Part shown: positions 1-8,339 of the stretch, one piece after another
How positions within the stretch are numbered: the first letter of the stretch is position 1
Layout of the letters: each line of letters begins with the position of its first letter
NCBI RefSeq assembly: GCF_019746665.1
Contig: NZ_JAIERS010000004.1
Coordinates: 36,529 to 100,528 of the forward strand
Length of the DNA stretch: 64,000 nt
Reading direction: 5' to 3'
DNA from: Sphingomonas sp.
GTDB lineage: Bacteria > Pseudomonadota > Alphaproteobacteria > Sphingomonadales > Sphingomonadaceae
The notes under the pieces: generated by a model
Told to the model about the DNA's origin: nothing
What the model saw: only the letters and a program-made list of their open reading frames with translations
The model's database searches: none
Program-made: the position numbers and the translations under genes

Positions 1-211
1 GGTAAACGCTATTGGCCGCCACCCGCCGCCCCTCTCGCTGGGAGACGGCATCGGCAATGTCATAGGCCGAGGCCGGCCGATCGAAGCCCTGCAGCGCCTC
101 GAACACGCTGCCCCGCATCGCCGTCCATTGCTCGCCCGATCGTTCGAGCGTCGCCTGCGCGGCCTGGCGGAGCGCGCTGCTATCGGGTTCGTGATGATCG
201 TGCTTAGCCAT
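1..211 (-). CDS. zur: Fur-family regulator, probably Zur (3' end outside window)
   Basis: The first 70 codons are seen. The N-terminus is His-rich (MAKHDHHEPD) and is followed by the start of a Fur winged-helix domain, with a WTAMRGSVFEAL helix near residues 29-40 and an ASAYDIADAV helix near 48-57. The dimerisation and metal-binding C-terminal half lies outside the window. Just upstream is a MerC-like gene on the same strand, and upstream of that a palindrome resembling an alphaproteobacterial Zur box, so zinc-responsive autoregulation is inferred. The assignment to Zur rather than another Fur paralogue rests on this context, not on visible metal ligands. Confidence 0.65.
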   Translation of the reverse strand, partial: MAKHDHHEPDSSALRQAAQATLERSGEQWTAMRGSVFEALQGFDRPASAYDIADAVSQREGRRVAANSVY

Positions 212-249
212 GGGTGGAGGCTATCGCCGGCAGCACGTGCCGGCAAGGC

Positions 250-645
250 TTAGGCGACGGCGCGCCGGTTGAGATCGTGCCCCAAAGCGAGGATCGCGAC
301 GCCGATCAATGTCCACAATGTCTCGCCGCTACCGTCATGCGGCAGGCTGATCGCCCCGGCCATGATGCCGAGCCCCAGCCCGCCCATCGCCGCCGGCTGA
401 ATGAACCGATGGCGCAGCCCACCCAGCACCAGCGCCACCGCGCCAAGGACGATGGCGATCGCCAGCCCGACCTCATGAATCAGCGGATTGAGCAACAGAC
501 CGCCCACCGACGCCGCGAGCGCGACCAGCACCGCGGTCGTCAGGCAATGAATCGCGCACAGACCAGACAGCGCCATCGCCGCCCAATCGGCATGGGCTAG
601 GCGAAGCTCGGGCACGCGCCAAATCGGTTGCCAGGTCCGTTCCAT
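250..645 (-). CDS. MerC-domain inner-membrane protein
   Basis: A 131-residue protein with four predicted membrane helices. The MerC family signature is near the N-terminus: DWAAMALSGLCAIHCLTTAV, with the Cys-x-x-x-Cys pair (CAIHC) in the first helix. MerC proteins are metal-ion (mercury and possibly zinc) transporters. No merA, merT, merP or merR gene is visible around it, so this is not a mercury operon. It sits 38 bp upstream of a Fur/Zur-family gene on the same strand, which suggests a role in metal homeostasis. Start is ATG at 645. Confidence 0.75.
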   Translation of the reverse strand: MERTWQPIWRVPELRLAHADWAAMALSGLCAIHCLTTAVLVALAASVGGLLLNPLIHEVGLAIAIVLGAVALVLGGLRHRFIQPAAMGGLGLGIMAGAISLPHDGSGETLWTLIGVAILALGHDLNRRAVA

Positions 646-672
646 GGCCGGCTATATGCGCCGGTCCAAGCT

Positions 673-690
673 AAGTTACAACATAACATC
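673..690 (-). promoter_or_regulatory. Zur-box-like palindrome upstream of merC-zur
   Basis: On the minus strand the sequence GATGTTATGTTGTAACTT is an imperfect palindrome similar to the AT-rich ATGTTATAATATAACAT-type Zur operators of alphaproteobacteria. It lies 27 bp before the MerC gene start and about 85 bp before ctaA on the other strand. The similarity is by eye, with several mismatches. Confidence 0.4.
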
Positions 691-775
691 AGCGTTAAAT
701 TTCGCCTACGCGCATTTTTGCCCTGTGCGCGGTCGACGACGTGACGAACGCGATGCACGCTAGTAAAGGCCAACC

Positions 776-1819
776 ATGCTTATGGATTCTCCAGCCCGGC
801 TCCGCACCCGGCCGGGCGCGTTGATGTGGTGGCTTTACAGCGTGGCCGCGCTGATCGTGCTGATGGTCGCGGTCGGCGGCATCACCCGGCTTACCGAATC
901 AGGCCTGTCGATCACCGAGTGGAAGCCGGTGACCGGCACCCTGCCGCCCCTCACCGAACAGGCCTGGGCGACCGAGTTCGCCAAGTATCAGCGCATCCCC
1001 CAATTCCGCGCGCACAACGCGGCGATGACGCTGGCCGGCTTCAAGGCCATCTATTTCTGGGAATATGTCCACCGCCTGCTGGGGCGGGCGATCGGCATGG
1101 CGTTTGCGCTGCCGCTGCTGTGGTTCGCGCTGCGCCGGCAGATCCCGGCGGGCTATGGCTGGCGACTGGTCGCGCTGCTGGCGCTGGGCGGGCTGCAAGG
1201 CGTGTTCGGCTGGCTGATGGTGCGATCGGGTCTCACCACGCGAACCGAGGTCGCGCCGCTTTGGCTCGCGACGCATCTGCTCACCGCCCTGTTCACGCTC
1301 GGCGGCATCATCTGGACCGCGCTCGACCTGCGCGCGCTGAAACAAACGCCATTCGCCCGGCCCGCGCGGCTGACGCCGCTCGGTGCAGGCGCGCTGGTGC
1401 TGCTCGGCATCCAGCTATTCTATGGCGCGCTGATGGCGGGCCTGCGCGCAGGCCATGCCGCCGCCGACTGGCCCTTGATGAACGGCCGCTTTTTCCCGAG
1501 CGAGGTGTTGGGCACGAAGCCGCTTGGCGCCCTGCTCGTCGACGATCCCTTCCTCGTCCATTTCATCCATCGGTGGTGGGCCTGGGTCGCGGTGGCGGGG
1601 CTGATCCTGCTCGCGCGCGGCGCGCGGCGCGCCGGCAGCCGCGCCGCCTCGGTCGCGGTGCATAGCGCGTTCGGGGTGCAAATCCTGCTCGGCATCGCGA
1701 CGGTGATGACCGGGGTGAGCCTGTGGCTCGCGGCGCTGCACCAATTGGTCGGCGCGTTGCTGGTGGTGATGACGGTTTGGGCGGCCCATGTTAATGGCAT
1801 ACGCACCCGCACCAGCTGA
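776..1819 (+). CDS. ctaA: Heme A synthase (COX15/CtaA family)
   Basis: Oxidises the C8 methyl of heme O to give heme A for cytochrome aa3 oxidase, in the inner membrane. The 347-residue protein has eight hydrophobic segments. Conserved features are GGITRLTESGLSITEWKPV near residues 34-52, the heme-ligand motif EYVHR at 96-100, a THLL histidine in the middle, the HFIHRWWAW motif near 262-270, and a final LHQL histidine. An AAAGG ribosome site lies 8 nt before the ATG. The last codons overlap the start of the next gene, which implies co-transcription. Confidence 0.93.
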   Translation: MLMDSPARLRTRPGALMWWLYSVAALIVLMVAVGGITRLTESGLSITEWKPVTGTLPPLTEQAWATEFAKYQRIPQFRAHNAAMTLAGFKAIYFWEYVHRLLGRAIGMAFALPLLWFALRRQIPAGYGWRLVALLALGGLQGVFGWLMVRSGLTTRTEVAPLWLATHLLTALFTLGGIIWTALDLRALKQTPFARPARLTPLGAGALVLLGIQLFYGALMAGLRAGHAAADWPLMNGRFFPSEVLGTKPLGALLVDDPFLVHFIHRWWAWVAVAGLILLARGARRAGSRAASVAVHSAFGVQILLGIATVMTGVSLWLAALHQLVGALLVVMTVWAAHVNGIRTRTS

Positions 1820-2594
1820 ACGGGCGTTGCTCGCGCTCGCCGCGCCGCTGCTCGTTGCCGCGTTCGCGCCCGCCGAGGGCGTCACCTATCAGCTGCGCCT
1901 GACCGAGCAGCGGATCACCGCGCGTGGCCAAACCGAGTTCGTCGCCGAGCGGCGGCTGCAATTCACCCGGGAGGGTGACGGTTATCGGGCCGTGGTGACG
2001 ATCGGCCCCGCGCGCGCCGCGGGCGGCCCGCTCGCAGGGCTGTTTCTGCGCGGCGCCCAGGGGCTCGTGGGGCGAACGCTGGTGATGCATCTGGACGCGA
2101 ACGGCACGGTGACCGCGATCGACGATCTGGCTGATCACTGGCGCACTTATTGCGATGCCCTCGCCGCGCCAGGCACCGACGCGCCGTTGCCCGCAGCGGT
2201 GACGGCGATGATCGCCGGGCTACGTCAGGCGAGCGAGCCTCAGCAGCTCCGCACGTTGGGTACGCTCGTCACCAGCGTGATCGCCGGCGCGCGTGAAACC
2301 GCCCTGGACGGCGATCGCCCGGTCCGCCTGCCGGCGCGGGACGGGGCGGGTATGCTCGACGGCCAGGAAAGCGTGACGCGCGATCCGAGAGGGCTGACCA
2401 TCCTCACCAGCGCTACTGGTCCGCTCGCCCGCGGCGACGCCCAAGGCCGCGTCGCCTTGGAGCGCGAGGAGCGCATCGAGCGCGGCCTCGTCGTCCGTAC
2501 CCGCGAGACGCGTCGGCTATGGCCGCAGGGTGGCGACGCCGAACCGAGCCTGACGATCATCAGCGGCGGCGAGCTGAGCCTTGCGGTAAAATAA
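1788..2594 (+). CDS. Unknown exported protein downstream of ctaA
   Basis: A 268-residue protein whose start overlaps the 3' end of ctaA by about 30 nt. Two in-frame ATG codons (1788 and 1794) are possible. Residues about 11-28 form a hydrophobic, alanine-rich stretch that could be a signal peptide or anchor. The remainder is a mix of short beta-like strands and polar loops (for example TYQLRLTEQRITARGQTEF) without a family motif that I recognise. Overlap with ctaA suggests translational coupling. No function is assigned. Confidence 0.6.
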   Translation: MLMAYAPAPAERALLALAAPLLVAAFAPAEGVTYQLRLTEQRITARGQTEFVAERRLQFTREGDGYRAVVTIGPARAAGGPLAGLFLRGAQGLVGRTLVMHLDANGTVTAIDDLADHWRTYCDALAAPGTDAPLPAAVTAMIAGLRQASEPQQLRTLGTLVTSVIAGARETALDGDRPVRLPARDGAGMLDGQESVTRDPRGLTILTSATGPLARGDAQGRVALEREERIERGLVVRTRETRRLWPQGGDAEPSLTIISGGELSLAVK

Positions 2595-2620
2595 TACCCG
2601 TCAGCAAAGCCGCGCGTTAC

Positions 2621-2648
2621 TTGACTTTCTGGACACCCTCCGTAGAGA
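2621..2648 (+). promoter_or_regulatory. Sigma70-type promoter for rplM-rpsI
   Basis: TTGACT at 2621-2626 and TAGAGA at 2643-2648 are separated by 16 bp, 61 bp before the rplM start codon. The match to -35/-10 consensus is good for the -35 and moderate for the -10. Confidence 0.5.
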
Positions 2649-2659
2649 GGCCGGCGTTC

Positions 2660-2682
2660 CGCCGCCCCTCATCCGGGCGGCG
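2660..2682 (+). promoter_or_regulatory. Leader hairpin upstream of rplM
   Basis: CGCCGCCC (2660-2667) and GGGCGGCG (2675-2682) form a perfect 8-bp G/C stem with a 7-nt loop in the predicted 5' untranslated region of rplM-rpsI. In E. coli ribosomal protein L13 represses its own operon by binding the rplM leader. A similar role here is only an inference. No long T-run follows, so a simple intrinsic terminator is less likely. Confidence 0.4.
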
Positions 2683-2708
2683 CTTCGTATTTTGAAAGGG
2701 TCTGCCCG

Positions 2709-3188
2709 ATGAAGGCGCTGATGAAGACCACCAAGGCGATCAAGCCCGCCGAGGTGGAAAAGAAGTGGCATATCGTCGATGCCGACGGCCTGGTGGTCGG
2801 TCGCGCGGCGACGATCATCGCCAATGTCCTGCGCGGCAAGCACAAGCCGAGCTTCACCCCGCACGTCGATTGCGGTGATAACGTGATCGTGATCAACGCC
2901 GACAAGGTGCGCTTCACCGGCCGCAAGCTGGGCCAGAAGGTCTATTACAAGCACACCGGCTATGCCGGCGGCATCAAGGGCATCACCGCCGCCAAGGTGC
3001 TGGAAGGCCGTTTCCCCGAGCGTGTGCTGGAAAAGGCGATCGAGCGCATGATCTCGCGCGGGCCGCTGGGCCGCCAGCAGATGCGCAACCTGCGCATCTA
3101 TGCCGGCGCGACGCATCCGCACGAAGCGCAGAACCCCGAAGTCCTCGACATCGCGGGCATGAACCGCAAGAACAAGGTGGGCCAGTAA
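2709..3188 (+). CDS. rplM: 50S ribosomal protein L13
   Basis: 159 residues, slightly longer than the 142 of E. coli. The typical core is present: [25 protein letters not shown], the [13 protein letters not shown] segment, the [18 protein letters not shown] loop and [24 protein letters not shown] at the C-terminus. It is an early-assembly large-subunit protein binding 23S rRNA. Its TAA stop overlaps the rpsI ATG (TAATG), the conserved rplM-rpsI arrangement. Confidence 0.97.
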   Translation: MKALMKTTKAIKPAEVEKKWHIVDADGLVVGRAATIIANVLRGKHKPSFTPHVDCGDNVIVINADKVRFTGRKLGQKVYYKHTGYAGGIKGITAAKVLEGRFPERVLEKAIERMISRGPLGRQQMRNLRIYAGATHPHEAQNPEVLDIAGMNRKNKVGQ

Positions 3189-3721
3189 TGTCCGACAATC
3201 GCCAGTCGCTTTCCGATCTCGCCGCGCTCGCGAGCGCGCCGCGCCCGGCCGCCGCGCCCGTCGCCGGTGAAACCGTGGCGGCCGCCCCGGTGCAGGCCGA
3301 ACCCACGCCGCTCCGCCCGCAGCAGCTCGACAAATACGGCCGCGCTTACGCCACCGGCCGCCGCAAGGACGCGGTCGCGCGCGTGTGGCTGAAGCCCGGC
3401 AGCGGCAAGATCGTGATCAATGGGCGCGATCAGGAAATCTATTTTGCGCGCCCCACGCTGCGCCTCGTCATCAACCAGCCGTTCGGCGTCGCCGAGCGCG
3501 AGGGGCAGTATGACGTGATCTGCACCGTGAAGGGTGGCGGGCTTTCGGGCCAGGCGGGCGCCGTGAAGCACGGAATCGCCCAGGCGCTGACTCGGTTCGA
3601 GCCGGCGCTGCGCTCGCCGGTGAAGGCCGCGGGCTTCCTGACGCGTGACAGCCGTACCGTGGAGCGCAAGAAGTACGGTCGCGCCAAGGCACGCCGCAGC
3701 TTCCAGTTCTCGAAGCGCTAA
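3188..3721 (+). CDS. rpsI: 30S ribosomal protein S9
   Basis: 177 residues with the S9 core from about residue 50: [26 protein letters not shown], then [17 protein letters not shown], and the conserved basic tail [17 protein letters not shown] that reaches the ribosomal P site. The first 45 residues or so are an Ala/Pro-rich extension absent from the 130-residue E. coli protein. Translation is coupled to rplM. Confidence 0.97.
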   Translation: MSDNRQSLSDLAALASAPRPAAAPVAGETVAAAPVQAEPTPLRPQQLDKYGRAYATGRRKDAVARVWLKPGSGKIVINGRDQEIYFARPTLRLVINQPFGVAEREGQYDVICTVKGGGLSGQAGAVKHGIAQALTRFEPALRSPVKAAGFLTRDSRTVERKKYGRAKARRSFQFSKR

Positions 3722-3750
3722 GACGCTCTTCGTCGCAAGGCAAAACCGGG

Positions 3751-3784
3751 GGGCGGTGCTGGCAACGGCGCCGCCCTTCGCTTT
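3751..3784 (+). terminator. Probable bidirectional terminator after rpsI
   Basis: A 10-bp G/C-rich stem (3751-3760 with 3767-3776, two G-U pairs) and a 6-nt loop are followed by TTCGCTTT on the plus strand. On the minus strand the stem is followed by CCCGGTTTT. It lies between the convergent rpsI and metallophosphoesterase genes. Confidence 0.55.
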
Positions 3785-3786
3785 GG

Positions 3787-4515
3787 TCAACGCATCTCCC
3801 GCACACGCACATCCAGCCGATCCCCCGCGATCACCAGCTCGTTGAACGAGGGCCGCGTCGCGCGTACGCGCTCCGAAAGGGTGCCCGCCCCGATCAGCCG
3901 TACCGTGCCCGCCGCCACCTCGTGCGCCACGTCATAAGGGTCATGGACATGCCCCGTGAGCACCGCCCGCGCGCCGGCGGCGGCGAGTTCGACCAAGGCG
4001 CCCGCCCCGCCCCGCGTCCGCGCGGTACTGTGCGTTCCCGCCTCGACCAGCGGATGGTGGCAGGCGACCAGCATGAACGCATCCTCGGGTACCGCCTCGG
4101 CGAGCGCCAGCGCCGCCGCCAGCTGCGCGCGGCTGATATGGCCTTTTGACCAGTTGATCCGCCACTGGAAGCGCGCAGTCGTCCGCAACGGAACGATCGC
4201 GACGCCCTTTACCGCGAGTGGCCGCTCAACCAGCCGTTCGAGCCGGGAATAGCGCGCATAAGGCTGGGCGAAGCGCGCCCAAGGGTTGAAATAAGGCAGA
4301 TCGTGATTGCCGGGCTCGACCGTGACCGGCACGCCAAGCCCTTCGAGCCAGCGCGCCGCCGCTTCGAACTCATGGCGGCGGGCGCGCATGGTGAGATCTC
4401 CGGTCATGATGACGGCATCGGGCCGTTCGGCGCGGACGGTGTCGGCGAACCAGGCGACGGCGGCCTTGTCCTCGGCACCGAAATGCACGTCGCTCACATG
4501 GAACAGCCGCGCCAT
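3787..4515 (-). CDS. Calcineurin-like metallophosphoesterase
   Basis: 242 residues from the ATG at 4515, with the complete metal-binding motif series: DVHFG (residues 9-13), GDLT, GNHD, CHHPL and GHVHD. These coordinate two metal ions in phosphodiesterases of the calcineurin superfamily. The substrate is not evident; cyclic nucleotides or phospholipid headgroups are both possible. The start overlaps the stop of the lipid-kinase-like gene upstream (ATGA). That coupling, and the lipid-kinase partner, hints at phospholipid metabolism. Confidence 0.85.
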   Translation of the reverse strand: MARLFHVSDVHFGAEDKAAVAWFADTVRAERPDAVIMTGDLTMRARRHEFEAAARWLEGLGVPVTVEPGNHDLPYFNPWARFAQPYARYSRLERLVERPLAVKGVAIVPLRTTARFQWRINWSKGHISRAQLAAALALAEAVPEDAFMLVACHHPLVEAGTHSTARTRGGAGALVELAAAGARAVLTGHVHDPYDVAHEVAAGTVRLIGAGTLSERVRATRPSFNELVIAGDRLDVRVREMR

Positions 4516-5336
4516 CAGGCGGTCTTCAGGAACTGCGGCCGGGTCTCCCCCGCGCGGATCACGAGATCGGGCTCGATCATCACCGGCTCGCCATCGAACA
4601 GCGCCAGCACGGGCCGGCGTTCGGCGGTGCGGAGTTCGGGTGCCTTGATTTCGGTGACGGCCGCGGCGTTCACCCAATCGCCGGTGAGAAATTCCCAGCC
4701 GAGCGCGAGGATCGATCCCCAGTCGCGCGCATCGATCGCGGCAATCCGCAAACGCCCCCCGACCGCCTGGACGAATACCGCCTGCACGCGGCGCGGCAGG
4801 CCCGCGAGCCCGCGCAACCGCAGCCCCTGGCCAAAGGTCCGTCCCCACGCGCCCCGCGCGGCGCGCAGCATCTGGCGCAGCTTGCCGGCGCGCGCCGCCT
4901 CCCGCGCGCGGACCCAGCTCGCGGCAGGCCCCAGAATAAGCCCGACAAACGCGCGGTGCTGTCCTGCCTCGACATAAGGCAGCGCGATACGTTCGGCACC
5001 CTGGTGCGCCGCATGGATGATGTCGGCGGGCTCGGCCTCGCCATGGAGCAGCTTGGCGAGCAGGTTCATCGTACCCCCGGGTAGGATCAGCAGATCGCCC
5101 CGCCAGTCCGCGAGCGCGCAGGCCGCCGCGTTGATCGTGCCGTCGCCAGCGAACAGCACCACCGTGTCGATCCCGGCGGAATCGAGCGTGCCCGGCTGCG
5201 GCAAATCCTCGTCCGGAAAACGCGTTCGTCCACCGAGCTGCAGCCCGCGCTCGCCGAACAGCGCCTCGAGCGCCTCGCATTTCTCTTCGCTCGCCGAGCC
5301 GGAACCCGGATTGGTGATGAACCATAATCGCTGCAT
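4515..5336 (-). CDS. Diacylglycerol/sphingosine-kinase-like lipid kinase
   Basis: 273 residues. The N-terminal half has the DAGK catalytic fold signatures: FITNPGSGSA near residues 6-15, VVLFAGDGTINAA (a GGDGT-type nucleotide motif with Ala for the first Gly) and LPGGTMNLLAKLL. The C-terminal half is beta-rich as in YegS/DgkB proteins. It probably phosphorylates a lipid at the inner membrane. It is coupled to the downstream metallophosphoesterase. The exact lipid substrate is unknown. Confidence 0.82.
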   Translation of the reverse strand: MQRLWFITNPGSGSASEEKCEALEALFGERGLQLGGRTRFPDEDLPQPGTLDSAGIDTVVLFAGDGTINAAACALADWRGDLLILPGGTMNLLAKLLHGEAEPADIIHAAHQGAERIALPYVEAGQHRAFVGLILGPAASWVRAREAARAGKLRQMLRAARGAWGRTFGQGLRLRGLAGLPRRVQAVFVQAVGGRLRIAAIDARDWGSILALGWEFLTGDWVNAAAVTEIKAPELRTAERRPVLALFDGEPVMIEPDLVIRAGETRPQFLKTA

Positions 5337-5384
5337 GGCCGGCTAAACGCGGCGCCGGCCGGATAGTGCCATGGCTCGCTGCGC

Positions 5385-5837
5385 TTAAAGTCCCGGATTG
5401 AGCCGAACCACGTCCCAGGTGAACCAGGCGGCGAAGCTCACCCAGCCAACATAGGGAAGAAGCAAGACCGCGCTCCCCCGCGAGAAGCGCATCGCCTGAA
5501 CCACCAGCGCCAGCGCCGAGGGCAGCAGGAACAGGCATTCCATCAACGCCCAGCGCGGCGCCTGGAAGTGGAAGAACAAATAGCTCCAGCCGATGTTGAG
5601 GAAGCCGGTGAGCGCGAGCGAGGCGATCAGCAGATCGCCCTCGCGCGGCGGGCTCGCACGCCAGGCGCTGGCGCCGGCGATCGCCGAGAGGCCATAGATC
5701 GCGGTCCAGCCCAGCGCGAACAGCCGCCCATTGGGCGCATAGTCCGGCAGGTTGAGCGCATAGTACCACGGCCCGGTGACGCTGATCGTCGCCCCGATCG
5801 CGACCACCAGGCCGGCAACGAGCGCGCCGACCGCCAT
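5385..5837 (-). CDS. tspO: TspO/MBR family tryptophan-rich sensory protein
   Basis: About 150 residues with five membrane helices, near the usual 155-160. Family features include WYYALNLPDYAPNGRLFALGWTAIY between helices 1 and 2 and NIGWSYLFFHFQAPRWAL near the middle. TspO binds porphyrins and in Rhodobacter sphaeroides modulates photosynthesis gene expression through the PpsR/AppA circuit. The reading frame continues upstream without a clear ribosome site; a TTG at 5885 overlapping the end of bchP is an alternative start. It lies 31 bp after bchP on the same strand and is likely the last gene of the bchG-bchP operon. Confidence 0.85.
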   Translation of the reverse strand: MAVGALVAGLVVAIGATISVTGPWYYALNLPDYAPNGRLFALGWTAIYGLSAIAGASAWRASPPREGDLLIASLALTGFLNIGWSYLFFHFQAPRWALMECLFLLPSALALVVQAMRFSRGSAVLLLPYVGWVSFAAWFTWDVVRLNPGL

Positions 5838-5868
5838 CGGAAACAACCAAGCGCGGCGCGGCGGTCGC

Positions 5869-7038
5869 TCAGCGTGCGACGCCAAGGAGGTGCCCCATGT
5901 CTTTGACGAAGATGCGGAAGTGCGCGAGGGGTTCGGCACGGACCAGCTCCTTGTTCATATAGGCCTGCCAGGTGAGCTTCTGGACGTCCTTGTCTTCGCA
6001 GATCTTCACGAAGCGCTCGCGGCGCTTGTCGCTGCGATACCAGAAGTGCTGCATCATCCGCAGGATGAAGAAGACCCGGCCATGCGCCTTCATGAACGCG
6101 CGGCGCGCCTGGGCGAGCGCCTTGGGGTTGCCGGTCGCGAGGAACGCGTCGATCGCTTGCGCGGCGCAGCGGCCGCACGCCATCGCGTAATAGATGCCCT
6201 CGCCCGATGCCGGCGCGACGACGCCCGCGGCATCGCCGGCGACGAGCACGTCGCGGCCATTGTCCCAGCGCTTCAAGGGCTTGAGCGGGATCGGCGCGCC
6301 TTCGCGGCGTACCGTCGGACAATCGTCCAGCCCCGATTGCGCCCGCAGCCGCGCGGTCGCGTCGCGCAGCGCGAAGCCCTTATGCGCGCTGCCAACACCG
6401 ATGCTGGTCTGCGGCCCGTGCGGGAACACCCAGCCGTAGAAGTCCGGCGAGATATGGCCCTGATAGACGACGTCGCAGCGCGCCGGATCGAAGGCGGCGC
6501 TGGCGGGCGGGGATTCGACCACTTCGTGATAGGCGAAGACGCATTTGCTGCGCGCGCCGGGCAACGCCGTGCGCGCCACGGCCGAGTTGGCGCCGTCCGC
6601 GCCGATCACCGCGCGCGCCCGGACGCGCTCCTGCGCGCCGCCGCGTGCATCGCGATAGACGACGACCGCGGTGCCATCCGCGTCGCGCTCGATCCCCTCG
6701 AACGCCCCGGTCCGCCGCTCGGCGCCCGCGAGCGCGGCGCGGCCGCGCAGCCATTCATCGAACGGCCCGCGATCGACCATGCCGACGAAACCATCGCCCA
6801 CCGGCATCTCGACCGCCTTGTGCGAGGGCGCGATCATCCGCGCCGCGGTCGCGCGGGCGACGAGCAGATGGTCGGGAATGTCGAAATCGCGGATCAATCG
6901 TGGCGGGATCGCGCCACCGCATGGCTTGATTCGCCCGGCGCGATCGAGCAGCAGCACCCGCCGCCCGGCCCGCGCCAGATCGGTCGCGGCGGTCGCGCCA
7001 CTCGGGCCGCCGCCTACCACCACCACATCATAGGTCAT
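5869..7038 (-). CDS. bchP: Geranylgeranyl reductase for bacteriochlorophyll (BchP)
   Basis: 389 residues from ATG 7038. Reduces the geranylgeranyl tail of bacteriochlorophyll a (or its diphosphate) to phytyl using NADPH. The N-terminus is an FAD-binding Rossmann motif, VVVVGGGPSGATAATDLARAG (residues about 4-24), followed by CGGAIPPRLI. The second FAD motif is DVLVAGDAAGVVAPASGEGIYYAM. Its start overlaps the stop of the transporter upstream (ATGA). The bchG-transporter-bchP order is the standard one in purple phototrophs. Confidence 0.95.
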   Translation of the reverse strand: MTYDVVVVGGGPSGATAATDLARAGRRVLLLDRAGRIKPCGGAIPPRLIRDFDIPDHLLVARATAARMIAPSHKAVEMPVGDGFVGMVDRGPFDEWLRGRAALAGAERRTGAFEGIERDADGTAVVVYRDARGGAQERVRARAVIGADGANSAVARTALPGARSKCVFAYHEVVESPPASAAFDPARCDVVYQGHISPDFYGWVFPHGPQTSIGVGSAHKGFALRDATARLRAQSGLDDCPTVRREGAPIPLKPLKRWDNGRDVLVAGDAAGVVAPASGEGIYYAMACGRCAAQAIDAFLATGNPKALAQARRAFMKAHGRVFFILRMMQHFWYRSDKRRERFVKICEDKDVQKLTWQAYMNKELVRAEPLAHFRIFVKDMGHLLGVAR

Positions 7039-8339
7039 AGCATCGCCTCCCGAAACTTGGGGGAACCGGCGCGCATCCCGGTCGCGAGCAGCGCCGCGAG
7101 CAGGAACAGGCCGGCCTCGACCGCGAACACGCCGGCGAACGATTCCGCCCCCGCCCCCATCGCGCGGAGAAGATCGACGCCCAGCGCGCCGCTCAGCCCG
7201 CCCAGGCCGAAGGCGATCGCCTGCGCCGCGCCCCATACGCCGAGCCGCAGCCCCTCGCGCGCCGGGCCGGCACTACTCGCCAGCCCCATCATCGCGCCGA
7301 TCGCCGCCACCGCGAACACGCCATTGGCGAAGCCCAGCAACCAGACATTCGCGGCGAGCGGCCAGGCCGGGCCAATCCGCGCGGCGATGCCAAGCCCCGC
7401 CAGCGCCAAGGCCGATCCCATGCAGCCGCCGACGATCCAGCGCCGCAGCGCCGCCGGCGCGCCGCCGCCAAAGGCCGAACCGCCGATCCCGGCGAGCAGC
7501 ATCCCGACGAGAACCCCGCTATGCTGCAGCCCCGACAAGCCGGTCGATTGGCCAGGGGTGAAGCCGAACACCAGCCCCGCGAACGGCTCCAGGATCAAAT
7601 CCTGCATCGAATAAGCCAGCATCGACAGGAACACGAAGCCGGTGAAATGCCGCGCGTCACGCTCGGCCAGCATCTCGGCGAGCGCCGCGCCGAAGCTCTG
7701 TGTCGGCACTTCCTCCGCCGGCACCACCCGTCCGCGCGGCTCGACGCCTCGCACCGCCCCCCAGGCGAGCAGGAACGCGCCAACCGCGATACCACCCGAG
7801 ACCATCGCCAGCCGGAACGGGGAGAAGGGATCGACCAGCTTGCTCGCGATCGCGGCGGTAACGACGATGCCGGCGATCATCATGATCCAGCTCGTCGCCG
7901 CCGCCGCCGCGCGGCGCTCGGGCGCGACCAGCGTCGCGAGCAGCGCGAGGAGCGAGGTGCCCGCCGCCCCTACCCCGGCGCCGATCAGCGCATAGGCGGT
8001 AATCGCCATCAGATAACCCAGTGGCGCGCCCGCGGCGAGCATCCCCAGGCTATCGACCGCAAGCAGGCTCCCCAGCATCAGGGTCGCCATGCCGCCGACG
8101 ATCCAGGGGGTGCGCCGCGCGCCCCGGTCCGATCCATGCCCCCAAAACGGCCGGGCGAGCTGCACGCCATAATGCCAGGCGACCAGCCCCGCCGGCAGCG
8201 CCAGCGGCAGGGCAAGCTCGACGGTCATGATTCGGTTGAGCAGCGAGGTGCTGAGCATCACGCTCGCGCCGATCGCGCTCTGCACGAGTCCGAGCCGGAC
8301 GATCCCGCCCCAGCCCAGCCCGGGCACGCCCGCGCTCAC
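7035..8339 (-). CDS. PucC-type major facilitator protein between bchG and bchP
   Basis: 434 residues with about twelve membrane helices, of the BCD/PucC family related to LhaA and PucC. The Rhodobacter equivalent between bchG and bchP is known as ORF428 or Bch2. Family members are thought to deliver or shepherd bacteriochlorophyll during antenna assembly. GTG at 8339 overlaps the bchG TGA (GTGA), and a TTG one codon earlier is also possible. A second family member, lhaA, is at 20406. Confidence 0.87.
   Translation of the reverse strand: MSAGVPGLGWGGIVRLGLVQSAIGASVMLSTSLLNRIMTVELALPLALPAGLVAWHYGVQLARPFWGHGSDRGARRTPWIVGGMATLMLGSLLAVDSLGMLAAGAPLGYLMAITAYALIGAGVGAAGTSLLALLATLVAPERRAAAAATSWIMMIAGIVVTAAIASKLVDPFSPFRLAMVSGGIAVGAFLLAWGAVRGVEPRGRVVPAEEVPTQSFGAALAEMLAERDARHFTGFVFLSMLAYSMQDLILEPFAGLVFGFTPGQSTGLSGLQHSGVLVGMLLAGIGGSAFGGGAPAALRRWIVGGCMGSALALAGLGIAARIGPAWPLAANVWLLGFANGVFAVAAIGAMMGLASSAGPAREGLRLGVWGAAQAIAFGLGGLSGALGVDLLRAMGAGAESFAGVFAVEAGLFLLAALLATGMRAGSPKFREAML

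Noticed and set aside
4516..5850. Extension of the metallophosphoesterase frame to 687 codons
   Set aside because: The upstream part is out of frame with the real lipid kinase and TspO genes; the ATG at 4515 directly begins the metallophosphoesterase fold.
7035..8339. Calling this gene pucC of an LH2 operon
   Set aside because: It is a PucC-family protein but located between bchG and bchP, and no pucBA antenna genes are next to it.
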